This document shows positions 1 through 7,592 of a stretch of DNA of 64,000 bases, one piece after another; position 1 is the stretch's first letter; each line of letters begins with the position of its first letter. The notes beneath the pieces are model-generated. The model searched no databases. It was given only the letters and a program-made list of their open reading frames with translations, and was not told the DNA's origin. Source of the DNA: an uncultured Bacteroidales bacterium (GTDB lineage: Bacteria; Bacteroidota; Bacteroidia; Bacteroidales; Paludibacteraceae); contig CAMKPZ010000002.1 in NCBI GenBank assembly GCA_946414805.1, forward strand, positions 1 through 64,000, written 5' to 3'. The position numbers and the translations under genes were made by a program.

Positions 1-151
1 TACAAGTATACGATATTTTTTCCACCTAAGTGTCTACTTTTTCGATAGCATCAAATAGCATGAAAATGCATGTATTTCGGCAGACCGTCGGTAAGTATAA
101 AAGGAAAACCACCGGCAGAAATAGTCGGCAGCCCCTACTAAACGACACTTT

Positions 152-268
152 TTACCTTGATGCCTTATACAGAAATGTATCTTCATTGGTAATAAAGAAA
201 TCCCAATTGAATTCACGAACAAAGATAAAATCACTCAGAGCAAAGTTCATGTAAGTTGGGATATTCAT
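152..268 (-). CDS. small hypothetical protein, 38 aa, coupled to upstream gene
   Basis: This short leftward reading frame starts with an ATG that overlaps the TGA stop of the 197-residue gene before it (ATGA overlap), the usual sign of translational coupling. The product starts MNIPTYMNFALSDFIFVREF and ends in a TAA at 152-154. It is rich in aromatic residues and has no signal peptide. I do not recognise it. It could be a genuine small protein or the 5' remnant of a truncated gene. The overlap is visible; the function is unknown. Confidence 0.35.
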   Translation of the reverse strand: MNIPTYMNFALSDFIFVREFNWDFFITNEDTFLYKASR

Positions 269-858
269 AACAGAGAAAGCACCTTGCATCTAAATGGATG
301 TTCGTTCTTCTCGTCCCAAAGAGCACGTTCCTTTATTTTTATACGCTCCATAGCTTCTAAATAATAATCGGTTGGGCTTGTGCATATATCATAGTATTCA
401 TCATCACTTATAATATGCGCATCTCTGGCAACCAATAAAGCCCTATAATTCCAATGAGGGACAGACTCTAACGGTAAGCATACCATAGCTTCTTTGCAAA
501 ACAGTTCTATCGTTTCTTCAACGCCAAGGCTCATAAGTGGATTTGAAATGTTGAATGTGCCATCTGACAAACCAATGCCCGTCCGCAAGAACTTTATATA
601 CCTTCGAAAGGCAGCAAGGATTGGTTCAAGATAGCCCGGCTCTTTCGGCATATTTTCAACATATTCCATAACGTGCTTTGTCAGGTTAAAGCCATGCTCG
701 ATAGCAAACCGCAGATCCGAGATTTTGATGTAAGTCTCAAGGCGGTCCTCGAAATCAGTTTCCCACACATTCAGTTCAAAATAGAACTTGTCAGGGCGGA
801 AAAAGTAAGTTTCGCCTTCCGAAAGATACGGTTTAATAGCGGCGATAAGTGGTTCCAT
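265..858 (-). CDS. hypothetical protein, 197 aa
   Basis: I do not recognise this soluble protein, which starts MEPLIAAIKPYLSEGETYFF. It has no signal peptide or membrane segment and is acidic, with many aromatic residues. It has its own promoter (-7 box TAATTTTG at 948-955), and a 17-bp palindrome upstream of that box matches the one controlling the WYL/UDG-like operon. It is therefore probably co-regulated with that operon although 133 bp separate it from the 271-residue gene. Its stop overlaps the start of a 38-residue frame. A role as an accessory or effector of the same module is inference from context only. Confidence 0.6.
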   Translation of the reverse strand: MEPLIAAIKPYLSEGETYFFRPDKFYFELNVWETDFEDRLETYIKISDLRFAIEHGFNLTKHVMEYVENMPKEPGYLEPILAAFRRYIKFLRTGIGLSDGTFNISNPLMSLGVEETIELFCKEAMVCLPLESVPHWNYRALLVARDAHIISDDEYYDICTSPTDYYLEAMERIKIKERALWDEKNEHPFRCKVLSLL

Positions 859-888
859 AATGTAATAATTTAGCAGTTAATAAAGTTA

Positions 889-947
889 CAGCGTGACCCG
901 CTTCGAAATAATCGTTTGAACGACTACGCGAAATAAGAATCACGCTG
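889..947 (-). promoter_or_regulatory. structured 5' leader of the 197-aa gene
   Basis: Two 8-bp arms (CAGCGTGA at 940-947 and its exact complement at 889-896, read leftward) enclose an inner 6-bp hairpin with a UCAA loop. The right arm directly follows the -7 box, so only part of it may be transcribed. The fold could act in the mRNA leader, or the arms could be a DNA site. Visible symmetry; function inferred. Confidence 0.35.
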
Positions 948-982
948 CAAAATTACTACATTATGCTTTCACAAGATGAAAG
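941..982 (-). promoter_or_regulatory. promoter with 17-bp palindromic operator for the 197-aa gene
   Basis: Read leftward, the palindrome CTTTCA-N5-TGAAAG lies at 966-982, then 10 bp of spacer, then TAATTTTGCAGCGT at 942-955. The same palindrome, with the same 10-bp spacer and the same downstream TTTTGCAGCGT, occurs at 4763-4803. The palindrome covers the -33 region, so a bound repressor would block polymerase. The WYL protein encoded at 2091-3002 is the obvious candidate to bind it. Confidence 0.6.
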
Positions 983-991
983 AAGAGAAAA

Positions 992-1807
992 TTATTTTAA
1001 CTTTTCAAAAGGTTCGGGATATTCCTTTAATAAAGCACGTAGAGTACATACCACACGTTCATATACCATCCAATTCTTTTTTCCGCGCTTCGTGGGATGA
1101 TATGACTTAATAACTGCGACTTTTTCATCGGGATAATAATAGATGCTACATGGTTTAACATCTTGATATTCAATGGAGTTATTTAATATGCATTTGCATC
1201 TTTTACCCTTCATATATGTATCAGTAACATACGTAAATTGAGAATCATTGGCATCACAGCATACAATAATACTGGGCTTTAAGATGTCTAATTCTTCTTG
1301 TAAAAGAATGTTGTCATTAGCTATAGTCTTCCGCATGGTTGAATCTGATACTGATTTTCCTCCGGCTATCTTTTTTGTTTCAACAAGAGCAACTGGGGCT
1401 GTATTCCAAGTCTCTATAACATCCTGCATTTTTGTATTATTTACTTCTTCAAAGCCAAGTGGATTGTCGTCTTTTATAGAGACATTTAGTAACCCGTATA
1501 GCATTCTAGCGATATTGGGTAAGAAACAAGTTCTTCCGACTATTCCTCCTTTAAGTTCGCGATTATTTTTGCTGATTTCTTTTTCGGTTACTAACCAAGT
1601 GCGGATGTCGTCACAAGAGTTATCGCTTTTATCTTTCAATAAGAAAGCTACGCGCCTTGCTGTATTTTGCCATAATTCATTTACATCTTTGCCTGAAGGA
1701 CGAAGCATTATACCATCACGACAAAACTTTTCTTTCTTTTCACTTGAGAGTTGATTCTCCCATTTATCAAACAACTCATCTAATTGTTGATTAATCGTCT
1801 TTTCCAT
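992..1807 (-). CDS. UDG-like superfamily protein, 271 aa
   Basis: Likely a uracil-DNA-glycosylase-like fold protein, by resemblance to that superfamily's motif layout rather than to a named enzyme. An early hydrophobic strand, RRVAFLLKDKSD (about residues 52-63), sits where the first active-site motif lies. A middle strand ILKPSIIVCCDAND matches the ILxPxIIV core, and a late IKSYHPTKRG carries the His-Pro of the second motif. There is no signal peptide. It follows the 92-residue gene by 5 bp and is the last gene of the leftward operon. It is only distantly related to the two tandem copies at 3015-4744. Whether it cuts, binds or modifies nucleic acid cannot be read from sequence. Confidence 0.5.
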   Translation of the reverse strand: MEKTINQQLDELFDKWENQLSSEKKEKFCRDGIMLRPSGKDVNELWQNTARRVAFLLKDKSDNSCDDIRTWLVTEKEISKNNRELKGGIVGRTCFLPNIARMLYGLLNVSIKDDNPLGFEEVNNTKMQDVIETWNTAPVALVETKKIAGGKSVSDSTMRKTIANDNILLQEELDILKPSIIVCCDANDSQFTYVTDTYMKGKRCKCILNNSIEYQDVKPCSIYYYPDEKVAVIKSYHPTKRGKKNWMVYERVVCTLRALLKEYPEPFEKLK

Positions 1808-1812
1808 ATCTC

Positions 1813-2091
1813 CTAACTTAGAGGGTTAAACATATCCAACTGACGGCTTGCGTTCCACGCCTCGATGCGTTCTTGGCGGGCATTTTCGTGTCTGGCAGCC
1901 CAACAAGTGTAGAACTGGTTGTAATACCAATAGCCTTTGCGGAGTTTATCGTCTATCTTATCCATTGCTCGCCTAACTTCCAGCAATTCATTACTCAACG
2001 CACGCAGTTCTTTCTCTGTCGGGTCGCTCGTTTGGTAACTCTTCATGCGCCGTAAAATGTCTGCGACCTTATTTTCTATCGTTGTTTCCAT
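1813..2091 (-). CDS. hypothetical protein, 92 aa, alpha-helical
   Basis: This small charged protein starts METTIENKVADILRRMKSY. It looks mostly helical, probably coiled coil, over residues 1-55, followed by an aromatic segment YWYYNQFYTCW. I do not recognise a family. Its ATG shares one base with the TAA of the WYL gene (TAATG), and the UDG-like gene follows 5 bp later, so it is a tightly coupled operon member. It could be a partner or antitoxin-like protein; that is inference from size and position. Confidence 0.6.
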   Translation of the reverse strand: METTIENKVADILRRMKSYQTSDPTEKELRALSNELLEVRRAMDKIDDKLRKGYWYYNQFYTCWAARHENARQERIEAWNASRQLDMFNPLS

Positions 2092-3002
2092 TAGTCCTGA
2101 TATTTAGAAAGCTGATACGCTAAATCCTTGCGGAACTCGTCACGCAGCCACTGCGGTTTAAGCACCTCTAAAACCGAGCCATGCTTGCGCAGTTCTTGTT
2201 TGAACTCAAACGAAGGCACTATATTATATTTAAAAATGGAATACTGCTCTTGGCGTTCAATCTCTGTCTGCGAAGAGTGCAAAGGTAGTGTACGCAAGAA
2301 ATTGGCTTGGTAGGCCTCTATCTTGATTTCAACCTCTTGCGGCTGATCTTCCATGCCGCTCACTCCATACACATTGCGGAAATAGAACTCCGCGTCAAAG
2401 TCCTTCGGCAGTTGGTATTTCTGCGTGGTAGGCTCCAAGGCGTGAATACGGTCGAGCGAATAGATGAGCGTCTTGTTTTTCCCTACGGAATGCGCCAACA
2501 TATACCAACGCTGCTTGAACATCTTCAGGCAATAAGGCTCTACCATAAACGTGGATGGCTCTGTTTTGGCGAAGCCTTGGTAGGTCATTTCCAAGACGCA
2601 GCCATCCCGCATAGCTTCTACAACCGTCGTGAGGTACTTCTCGCCGGAAGGAACATGCTCATGCAAAATGCGATGACGCAACTCCTTGCTGTCTTTGATA
2701 AGCGAGTTCATGGCAAAGAGTTGAAACATGCGATTGCGCCAATCATCGCTATGCAAGTTGTTCCCATCCTCAATGTAATACTCACCACGCGTATTGCATT
2801 TGATGGTGACATCGAAGAGCAGTTCTACATTATTGCGCCAGCGATGGAAAGTGCATTCCGGAATTGAATCCGTTTTGTAATCATTCACGGATGCACGCGC
2901 CCACATATCATCTATAGCGGCGCGGGTGATTGGCCCGCGTGCGATTGTGTTTACAAGCCAGATGTAACACTCAAAAAGATACGATGTTGATGATTTCTTC
3001 AT
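2091..3002 (-). CDS. WYL-domain transcriptional regulator
   Basis: The order is an N-terminal winged-helix-like region (about residues 1-85), a WYL domain (about 120-200, with core strand KQRWYMLAHS) and a C-terminal WCX-like region ending in ELRKHGSVLEVLKPQWLRDEF. WYL proteins are usually ligand-sensing DNA-binding regulators and often sit in phage-defence loci. The gene lies between the paired UDG-like genes (12 bp gap) and the 92-residue gene (1-bp overlap). Two matching palindromes at 966-982 and 4787-4803 flank the transcription units and are probably its operators. Family is clear; operator assignment is inference. Confidence 0.88.
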   Translation of the reverse strand: MKKSSTSYLFECYIWLVNTIARGPITRAAIDDMWARASVNDYKTDSIPECTFHRWRNNVELLFDVTIKCNTRGEYYIEDGNNLHSDDWRNRMFQLFAMNSLIKDSKELRHRILHEHVPSGEKYLTTVVEAMRDGCVLEMTYQGFAKTEPSTFMVEPYCLKMFKQRWYMLAHSVGKNKTLIYSLDRIHALEPTTQKYQLPKDFDAEFYFRNVYGVSGMEDQPQEVEIKIEAYQANFLRTLPLHSSQTEIERQEQYSIFKYNIVPSFEFKQELRKHGSVLEVLKPQWLRDEFRKDLAYQLSKYQD

Positions 3003-3014
3003 AGCACGTTCTCC

Positions 3015-3710
3015 TTATAATCTCGAGATGATATCACTGATGGCATCTGCCATTAAATAATACTTTCCTTTGCTCTGCAAAGCGCGTGGATGATTGGTCC
3101 GGAAAGTAATAGGCATTGTCGGATCTTTGAAAACCAGTTGGTCCAATAAACCACCAACGCCTTCCACATGCTTGATATCAAAATCACCGGCAGTTTTGCG
3201 AATTCTCCAATCATAAGAACCTGTCAGAAAGATGATACAGTCAGGACGCAATATCTTTAGTTCCTCTTTCCATACAGGGAAATAATCCAATGTCCGTTGG
3301 AAGATGAAATCATCGCAACCTTTATCCCGGCGCTTCCCAATCTTGACGATGTTCTGCGCCACGTATCCCACTTCCGGAAAGCGCTTCATAATGTTCCATT
3401 GGAAGTTCCAATATGGGGAGTTATATCCAGGCTTCTTTATCTGCTTTCCACCCCAGTTCTTGTTGACGAAGCCATTATAAACTCCCATCAACTTACTAGG
3501 AGTAGTCGCATCCGGATCAGGAAACTCTCTTCCCCAACCGTATGTTTCCTGCCCGCAGAACATGACGCGTTTGGGCGCATTCAGATAATGCGGCGTAGCC
3601 TGTATCAAAATGGGGTAAGAAGAAGGATGATTTACCTCGTCTGCCTTATAGACATTCTCAATCATTCCATCCCAATACTGTGAATACAAATCTAAAAGTA
3701 AATCGTTCAT
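3015..3710 (-). CDS. UDG-like superfamily protein, 231 aa (intact motifs)
   Basis: The protein has the layout of uracil-DNA-glycosylase-like folds: first motif RVMFCGQETYGWGREF (about residues 48-63), central strand ILRPDCIIFLTGSYDW, and late motif FRTNHPRALQ with the conserved His-Pro. There is no signal peptide. It is a tandem paralogue of the next upstream gene, about two-thirds identical over the shared domain, and a stretch of about 65 bp is identical in DNA, which suggests recent duplication or gene conversion. It is co-transcribed with the WYL regulator. A role in recognising modified or foreign DNA is plausible but inferred; it could also be a non-enzymatic nucleotide binder. Confidence 0.55.
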   Translation of the reverse strand: MNDLLLDLYSQYWDGMIENVYKADEVNHPSSYPILIQATPHYLNAPKRVMFCGQETYGWGREFPDPDATTPSKLMGVYNGFVNKNWGGKQIKKPGYNSPYWNFQWNIMKRFPEVGYVAQNIVKIGKRRDKGCDDFIFQRTLDYFPVWKEELKILRPDCIIFLTGSYDWRIRKTAGDFDIKHVEGVGGLLDQLVFKDPTMPITFRTNHPRALQSKGKYYLMADAISDIISRL

Positions 3711-3715
3711 AAGTT

Positions 3716-4744
3716 TTATGATTTGTAGTATCGTCTTTTCAATAGATATATGCGTACCCTTTCTACGAAGGCATCCCAGCGTAGTCGGAGGGTAGATGCT
3801 TGTTCGATATTAGTTATCTCCAAGCCTTCTCTCTCAACGGCATAGGAATAGGCAACAGCTGCGTATACACGCTCGTCTGACCATTGCGGGTATTCCTGTT
3901 TATAAGCGTAAAAGCGCTTGTTCAACCTTTGCCCTATGGCACTATATTCTTTAGCCTTTTCCGAAGGCACTTTTTGCGCAAAAGCCTCTTTGCCTATAGT
4001 CACTCTTGCAACAACTCTCGCAGGCTTCATGGTGTGCAAGCCTATTGATGACGCAATAATGTCGCTAACCTTATCAGCCATCCTATTATACAACCCCTGA
4101 AACTGTAAAGTACGAGGCACCATTGAGATACGATAGGCAGCAGGCATCTCCGGATCATCGAAAACGATTTTGGTTAAAAAGCTACCCAGTTCATCATCGG
4201 GTGTGGCTTCAAAATCTCCAGCAACCGCACGGATTCGTTCTTCGTAAGAATCTTGAGCAATGAAAATAATGATATCCGGACGAAGGATCTTCAACTCCTC
4301 TTTCCAAACAGGAAAGTGCTCCAGCGTCCGTTGGAAGATGAAATCATCGCAGCCTTTATCCCAACGCTTGCCAATTTTTACAATGTTCTGCGCCACGTAT
4401 CCCACTTCCGGAAAGCGCTTCATAATGTTCCATTGGAAGTTCCAATAAGGGGAGTTCTTGCCCGGTCTTTGTTTGCGATTGCTTTCCCAGTTGTGATTGA
4501 CAAAGCCGTGATACTCCTCCATAAAAGTAGGGGGAGTAACGTCATAAGGTTCGCGAAACTCGCCGCCCCAATACTCGGCTTCCATCCCGCAGAACATGAC
4601 GCGCTTAGGTGCGTTCTGATAATGTTGAGTAACTTGCAGCAAAAACGGATAAGCAGAAGGATGATTCTTCTCATCTGCCTTGAATACGTTCTGCATCATG
4701 TCATTCCAATACTTGGAATACAATTGTAATAACAGCTCGTTCAT
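3716..4744 (-). CDS. UDG-like paralogue with extra C-terminal domain, motifs degenerate
   Basis: Residues 1 to about 225 align with the neighbouring 231-residue UDG-like protein. The key motifs have changed: GQETYGWG has become GMEAEYWGG, and NHPRA has become SMVPRT, losing the His. A further helical domain of about 110 residues follows, with no counterpart in the neighbour. This looks like a catalytically dead copy that gained a new domain, perhaps a sensor or scaffold for its active paralogue. I start it at MNELLLQLYSKY, which matches the neighbour's MNDLLLDLYSQY; an earlier in-frame ATG at 4780 lies upstream of the -7 box at 4769-4776. It is the first gene of the operon, 5 bp before the next. 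Confidence 0.55.
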   Translation of the reverse strand: MNELLLQLYSKYWNDMMQNVFKADEKNHPSAYPFLLQVTQHYQNAPKRVMFCGMEAEYWGGEFREPYDVTPPTFMEEYHGFVNHNWESNRKQRPGKNSPYWNFQWNIMKRFPEVGYVAQNIVKIGKRWDKGCDDFIFQRTLEHFPVWKEELKILRPDIIIFIAQDSYEERIRAVAGDFEATPDDELGSFLTKIVFDDPEMPAAYRISMVPRTLQFQGLYNRMADKVSDIIASSIGLHTMKPARVVARVTIGKEAFAQKVPSEKAKEYSAIGQRLNKRFYAYKQEYPQWSDERVYAAVAYSYAVEREGLEITNIEQASTLRLRWDAFVERVRIYLLKRRYYKS

Positions 4745-4761
4745 AATGCAATTTTCGTTTT

Positions 4762-4840
4762 GACGCTGCAAAAGTACCACTTTCTTCTTTCACAAAATGA
4801 AAGTCGCTACAAAATTATAGACTTTTTTTGATATATGCAA
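4762..4840 (-). promoter_or_regulatory. tandem promoters of the WYL/UDG-like operon
   Basis: Read leftward, an upstream canonical promoter has TTGC at 4837-4840, a 19-bp spacer and TAATTTTG at 4810-4817. A second -7 box, TACTTTTG, lies at 4769-4776. The palindrome at 4787-4803 covers the probable start site of the first and the -33 region of the second, so one bound protein could control both. Confidence 0.65.
4787..4803. promoter_or_regulatory. 17-bp palindromic operator, copy 2
   Basis: CTTTCACAAAATGAAAG has perfect 6-bp half-sites around a 5-bp centre. It is exactly 10 bp from the -7 box TACTTTTG, the same arrangement as the copy at 966-982. Proposed binding site of the WYL regulator encoded between the two copies. 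Confidence 0.6.
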
Positions 4841-5561
4841 GTTTTGGAGGAGAAATATGCCTCTTTATGCAAATTTAGGCAGATTTAGGCCTTTCCCGAG
4901 AAATCGACAGATCGAGTTATCGGGTTATCGAAAGAGCGAAAGGGGGATTGGAAAATCCGGATATTCCAGACCGCTAACGCTATACCGGATGGCTGAGCAG
5001 AAGGGAGGCACAAGGTCTGAGCAGGAGGGAGGCAAGGTTCGAGGCGGAGAGAGGAAGAAGGAAACGCCGACTGGCAGTCGGCACAATACAAAGAATACAA
5101 CGGCTACAAAGAATACACAGAATACAAAGAATATAAAAAACACAAAGAACACAACGGCGGCAAGAATGCCGCCGAAAGGGACAAACGGCAGAGGCGGCAT
5201 TTCCAATCCGCCATGCATGGCGGATGCCAAAGAGGAAATGCCGAAAGAAAAGCAACGAGAAAAAAAGCGACAGGATTTGTAGTGCTTTTTGGGAGGCCCT
5301 TGTTTTACAAGGGAGGAGAGGGGGAAGATCTGTCGCTACTTGGTGAGAGGGTCGAGAGGGGAGAAAAGCGCATTTACCTGCGGTGCTATGCCTAAAACGC
5401 CTAATTATAGAGAGGGTCGCGTTCGGCAAATGGGTCGCAAAAGACCGAACCGCTACCGCTAATCGGTAGGTGCGACCATTGTCTCCGCTCTCCCTACCGG
5501 GTGCACTCTGTTAGCGCCCGTCGGGGACCCCAAATATTAACATTTTAAAACCTTACTAATT
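4841..5561. other. non-coding stretch with palindromes
   Basis: No convincing gene lies here. The few open frames are low-complexity and run through tandem AGAATACA-type repeats (5085-5155). It contains a 7-bp hairpin with an AGAA loop (5154-5172), a long nested palindrome (5195-5243), and, near the downstream gene, a stem-loop with outer arms GGTCGCA/TGCGACC (5433-5477) around CTACCG/CGGTAG. The last may lie in the leader of the DUF3987-type gene. Confidence 0.5.
5195..5243. repeat. nested intergenic palindrome
   Basis: The outer arms CGGCATTTCC and GGAAATGCCG (5195-5204, 5234-5243) enclose a perfect 20-bp palindrome at 5206-5225. The outer CGGCAT...ATGCCG theme recurs at 36957, 50003, 50042 and 50219, suggesting a REP-like family. 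Confidence 0.55.
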
Positions 5562-6830
5562 ATGATGAACAAATTAACTATTCCGGCGAAGGAGGAGCAG
5601 GATCTCCACATCGCCAAACACATCGAGCCGGAGGCACTGCCGGCAGTTATTCGACCCATTATGGCACTCGCACAGAGCGATGCAGAGAAAGACATGCTGC
5701 TGCTCTCGCTGCTGACGGCGGCGGGAAGTTGTATGCCCAATCTCTACTTCCGCTACGGACTGACGGGGAAGAAGTACTATGCTAATCTGCAATGTTTTAT
5801 TGTAGGGTCGGCGGCTTGCGGAAAGGGTATTGCCAATCTGGCGTTGGAGCTGGTGAGCAAGGTACATGAGACGCAGCCGTTGGTGATAGCCGGCGACTCG
5901 TCCTATCCGGGTTTCTACCGGCGGTTGGAGAAACAGAACGGACGCGGATATATCCACGAGAGCGAAGGTTCGGTCATCACCGATGTATGGCGTGCGTCGG
6001 TGGCGAACTATAATACTGCGCTGCGCAAGGCTGCCGAGCACGAACCCATCACCCGCAACCGTGCGAACAATTCTTCCGTGATTGCGTGCCCGCAGCTGAG
6101 CGTGCTGCTCACGGGTACGTTCAGCCAGTACAAAGCCCTCGTGCCGAGTATCGAGAACGGCTATTTCTCGCGGTTGCTGACTTTGATTGTCAATGACCAG
6201 CAGGCTTTTAACCATCAGTATGTGGAGCCGGGAGGCGGGAGTAGCGTTGTGATGCGTGTGGCAGCGGAGCAGTTGTACGGGCTGTATGAGCAGCTGTATT
6301 TTGCGAAGCCGGTAGAGTTCCGGCTGAGCGACGAGCAGCGGGCGCGTCTGGGACAGCACTTGGAGAACGCGTACCCGATGCTGATGCAGCTGCTCGGGCA
6401 GAATTTCCACTCTGTGGTACTGCGTATGGCGGTGCAGATAGAGCGGATGGCGATGGTTCTCTCCGCGCTGAGAATACAGAGTACAGACCGTTTCACTGAC
6501 AGAATACAGACCGGATTACATTGTTCGGATGCGGATTATCAGGTGGCGGAGATGATCGGGAACAAGCTGATGCTGCATATGGCGGCGGCGTACAAGATGA
6601 TCAAAGGAGTGGAAGAAGAGGCGGTGCCGCAGGTGCAGGTGTTGGACCAGAGACAGGTGCTGCTGAGTCTGCTGCCTGCGGAGTATGAGAGCAGACAGCT
6701 TGTGGAGGAAGCCAAATTACAGGGGGTAACCGAGCGAACAGCCTTCCGATGGAATGACGAATGGCAAAAAACAGGCATCATCCAAAAGGTCCGTCATGGC
6801 ATATATAGGAAACGGTTGGCTTGTGCATAG
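5562..6830 (+). CDS. DUF3987-type protein
   Basis: This 422-residue soluble protein resembles the DUF3987 family, often found on Bacteroidota mobile or integrated elements beside replication or primase functions. A Walker-A-like loop, FIVGSAACGKG (about residues 79-89), follows an N-terminal helical region. A C-terminal helix-turn-helix-like segment VTERTAFRWNDEWQKTGIIQ suggests DNA binding. The start MMNKLTIP follows an AT-rich leader; the second Met could also be the start. No integrase or relaxase is visible nearby, so it may be what remains of an element. An inverted-repeat structure and a 126-residue gene follow. The biochemical role of the family is not firmly known. Confidence 0.6.
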   Translation: MMNKLTIPAKEEQDLHIAKHIEPEALPAVIRPIMALAQSDAEKDMLLLSLLTAAGSCMPNLYFRYGLTGKKYYANLQCFIVGSAACGKGIANLALELVSKVHETQPLVIAGDSSYPGFYRRLEKQNGRGYIHESEGSVITDVWRASVANYNTALRKAAEHEPITRNRANNSSVIACPQLSVLLTGTFSQYKALVPSIENGYFSRLLTLIVNDQQAFNHQYVEPGGGSSVVMRVAAEQLYGLYEQLYFAKPVEFRLSDEQRARLGQHLENAYPMLMQLLGQNFHSVVLRMAVQIERMAMVLSALRIQSTDRFTDRIQTGLHCSDADYQVAEMIGNKLMLHMAAAYKMIKGVEEEAVPQVQVLDQRQVLLSLLPAEYESRQLVEEAKLQGVTERTAFRWNDEWQKTGIIQKVRHGIYRKRLACA

Positions 6831-6926
6831 GGAATACCCTCGGTAATGGGTAACGAATCACTAATAATATACAAGAACAACTAACGATTTACGGAGCAGA
6901 AATACCCGGATTATAAAAAAATATCA

Positions 6927-7101
6927 TGTCAGTTTTGTCAGTTTTGTCAGTTTTGTCGGTTTTGCGCCGGATGGTATCCGGCAAAATAAACGAAGCCTAC
7001 CGACGAAGATACCAAGCGAAGCCTACCAACGAAGATACCAAACGAAGCTTATCAAAGAAGGTAAAGAAATTCCGAAACTGACAAAACTGACAAAACTGAC
7101 A
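6927..7101. repeat. hairpin element: 27-bp inverted arms of tandem repeats
   Basis: The left arm 6927-6953 and right arm 7075-7101 are perfect 27-bp complements. Each is built of three near-identical units of TGTCAGTTTTG type, and a fourth variant unit extends the left array to 6964. The 121-bp centre holds two 26-bp direct repeats (6991-7016, 7017-7042, 25 of 26 identical) and the start of a third. The arm architecture matches the elements at 50065, 50304, 32404 and 36051. It could alternatively be a replication or transfer origin for a DUF3987-linked element. Confidence 0.7.
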
Positions 7102-7121
7102 CAACAAAAAATTATAGAATT

Positions 7122-7502
7122 ATGGCACATTACAAACCTACAGCCGGATTTGAGGTTTTCACCGGCGCATTGAGCAAGAAGAAAAATCAGACACATATGT
7201 TAGTCACGCGCCGGAAAGGGGTGAAGGATCCGCTTACGGGCGAAGTGGTGGGGCATGGACCGAAGGAGATCTATGCACAAGAGCCGCGTGATTTAACGCG
7301 TCACCCTCTGACTGAGGGCGAGAAGAGCCAGCGCGCCAGATGGGGTGCGGCATGCAGAGAGGCGGCGGCTATCGTGCGTGACAAGTCGCACCCGCGGTAT
7401 ATGGAGATGTATGAGCGGTGGCGTGCGCAGCTGACGGACAAAGAAGCCTGCATGCAGTTCCCCAATTTCGTGCGGTCGGTATTGGTGAAGGAGCTACCCT
7501 AA
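7122..7502 (+). CDS. hypothetical protein, 126 aa
   Basis: I do not recognise this basic protein, which starts MAHYKPTAGFEVFTGALSKK. It has no signal peptide. Its middle is rich in Arg, Lys and Trp (SQRARWGAACREAA), which suggests nucleic-acid contact. It begins 21 bp after the right arm of the inverted-repeat element and reads in the same direction as the DUF3987-type gene 290 bp upstream, so the two may belong to one integrated unit. A strong hairpin at 7539-7564 ends the unit. Confidence 0.6.
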   Translation: MAHYKPTAGFEVFTGALSKKKNQTHMLVTRRKGVKDPLTGEVVGHGPKEIYAQEPRDLTRHPLTEGEKSQRARWGAACREAAAIVRDKSHPRYMEMYERWRAQLTDKEACMQFPNFVRSVLVKELP

Positions 7503-7538
7503 AACGCTAATGACCGATTCGGGGTTACAAACGAAAAA

Positions 7539-7564
7539 AGCGCTCACGGAGGTTCGTGAGCGCT
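7539..7564. terminator. bidirectional terminator
   Basis: A perfect 10-bp stem AGCGCTCACG/CGTGAGCGCT has a 6-nt loop. An A-run on its left gives a U-tract for leftward transcripts. It separates the rightward 126-residue gene from the end of the leftward lipoprotein operon. Confidence 0.8.
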
Positions 7565-7592
7565 CATAAGCGAGTAAGTTAAGTGTGGTTGG

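Noticed and set aside
34..234. 66-residue minus-strand frame at the left edge
   Set aside because: No promoter or family; the 38-residue frame with the ATGA overlap is better supported in this stretch.
4857..5282. 141-residue open frame and several overlapping ones in the 4.9-5.4 kb region
   Set aside because: Low-complexity Lys/Asn/Thr tracts from AGAATACA repeats, no promoter fit, no family resemblance and frames open on both strands.
5562..7502. Complete integrative or mobilisable element
   Set aside because: No integrase, relaxase or att-like direct repeats were seen; only a DUF3987-type gene and a small basic protein remain.
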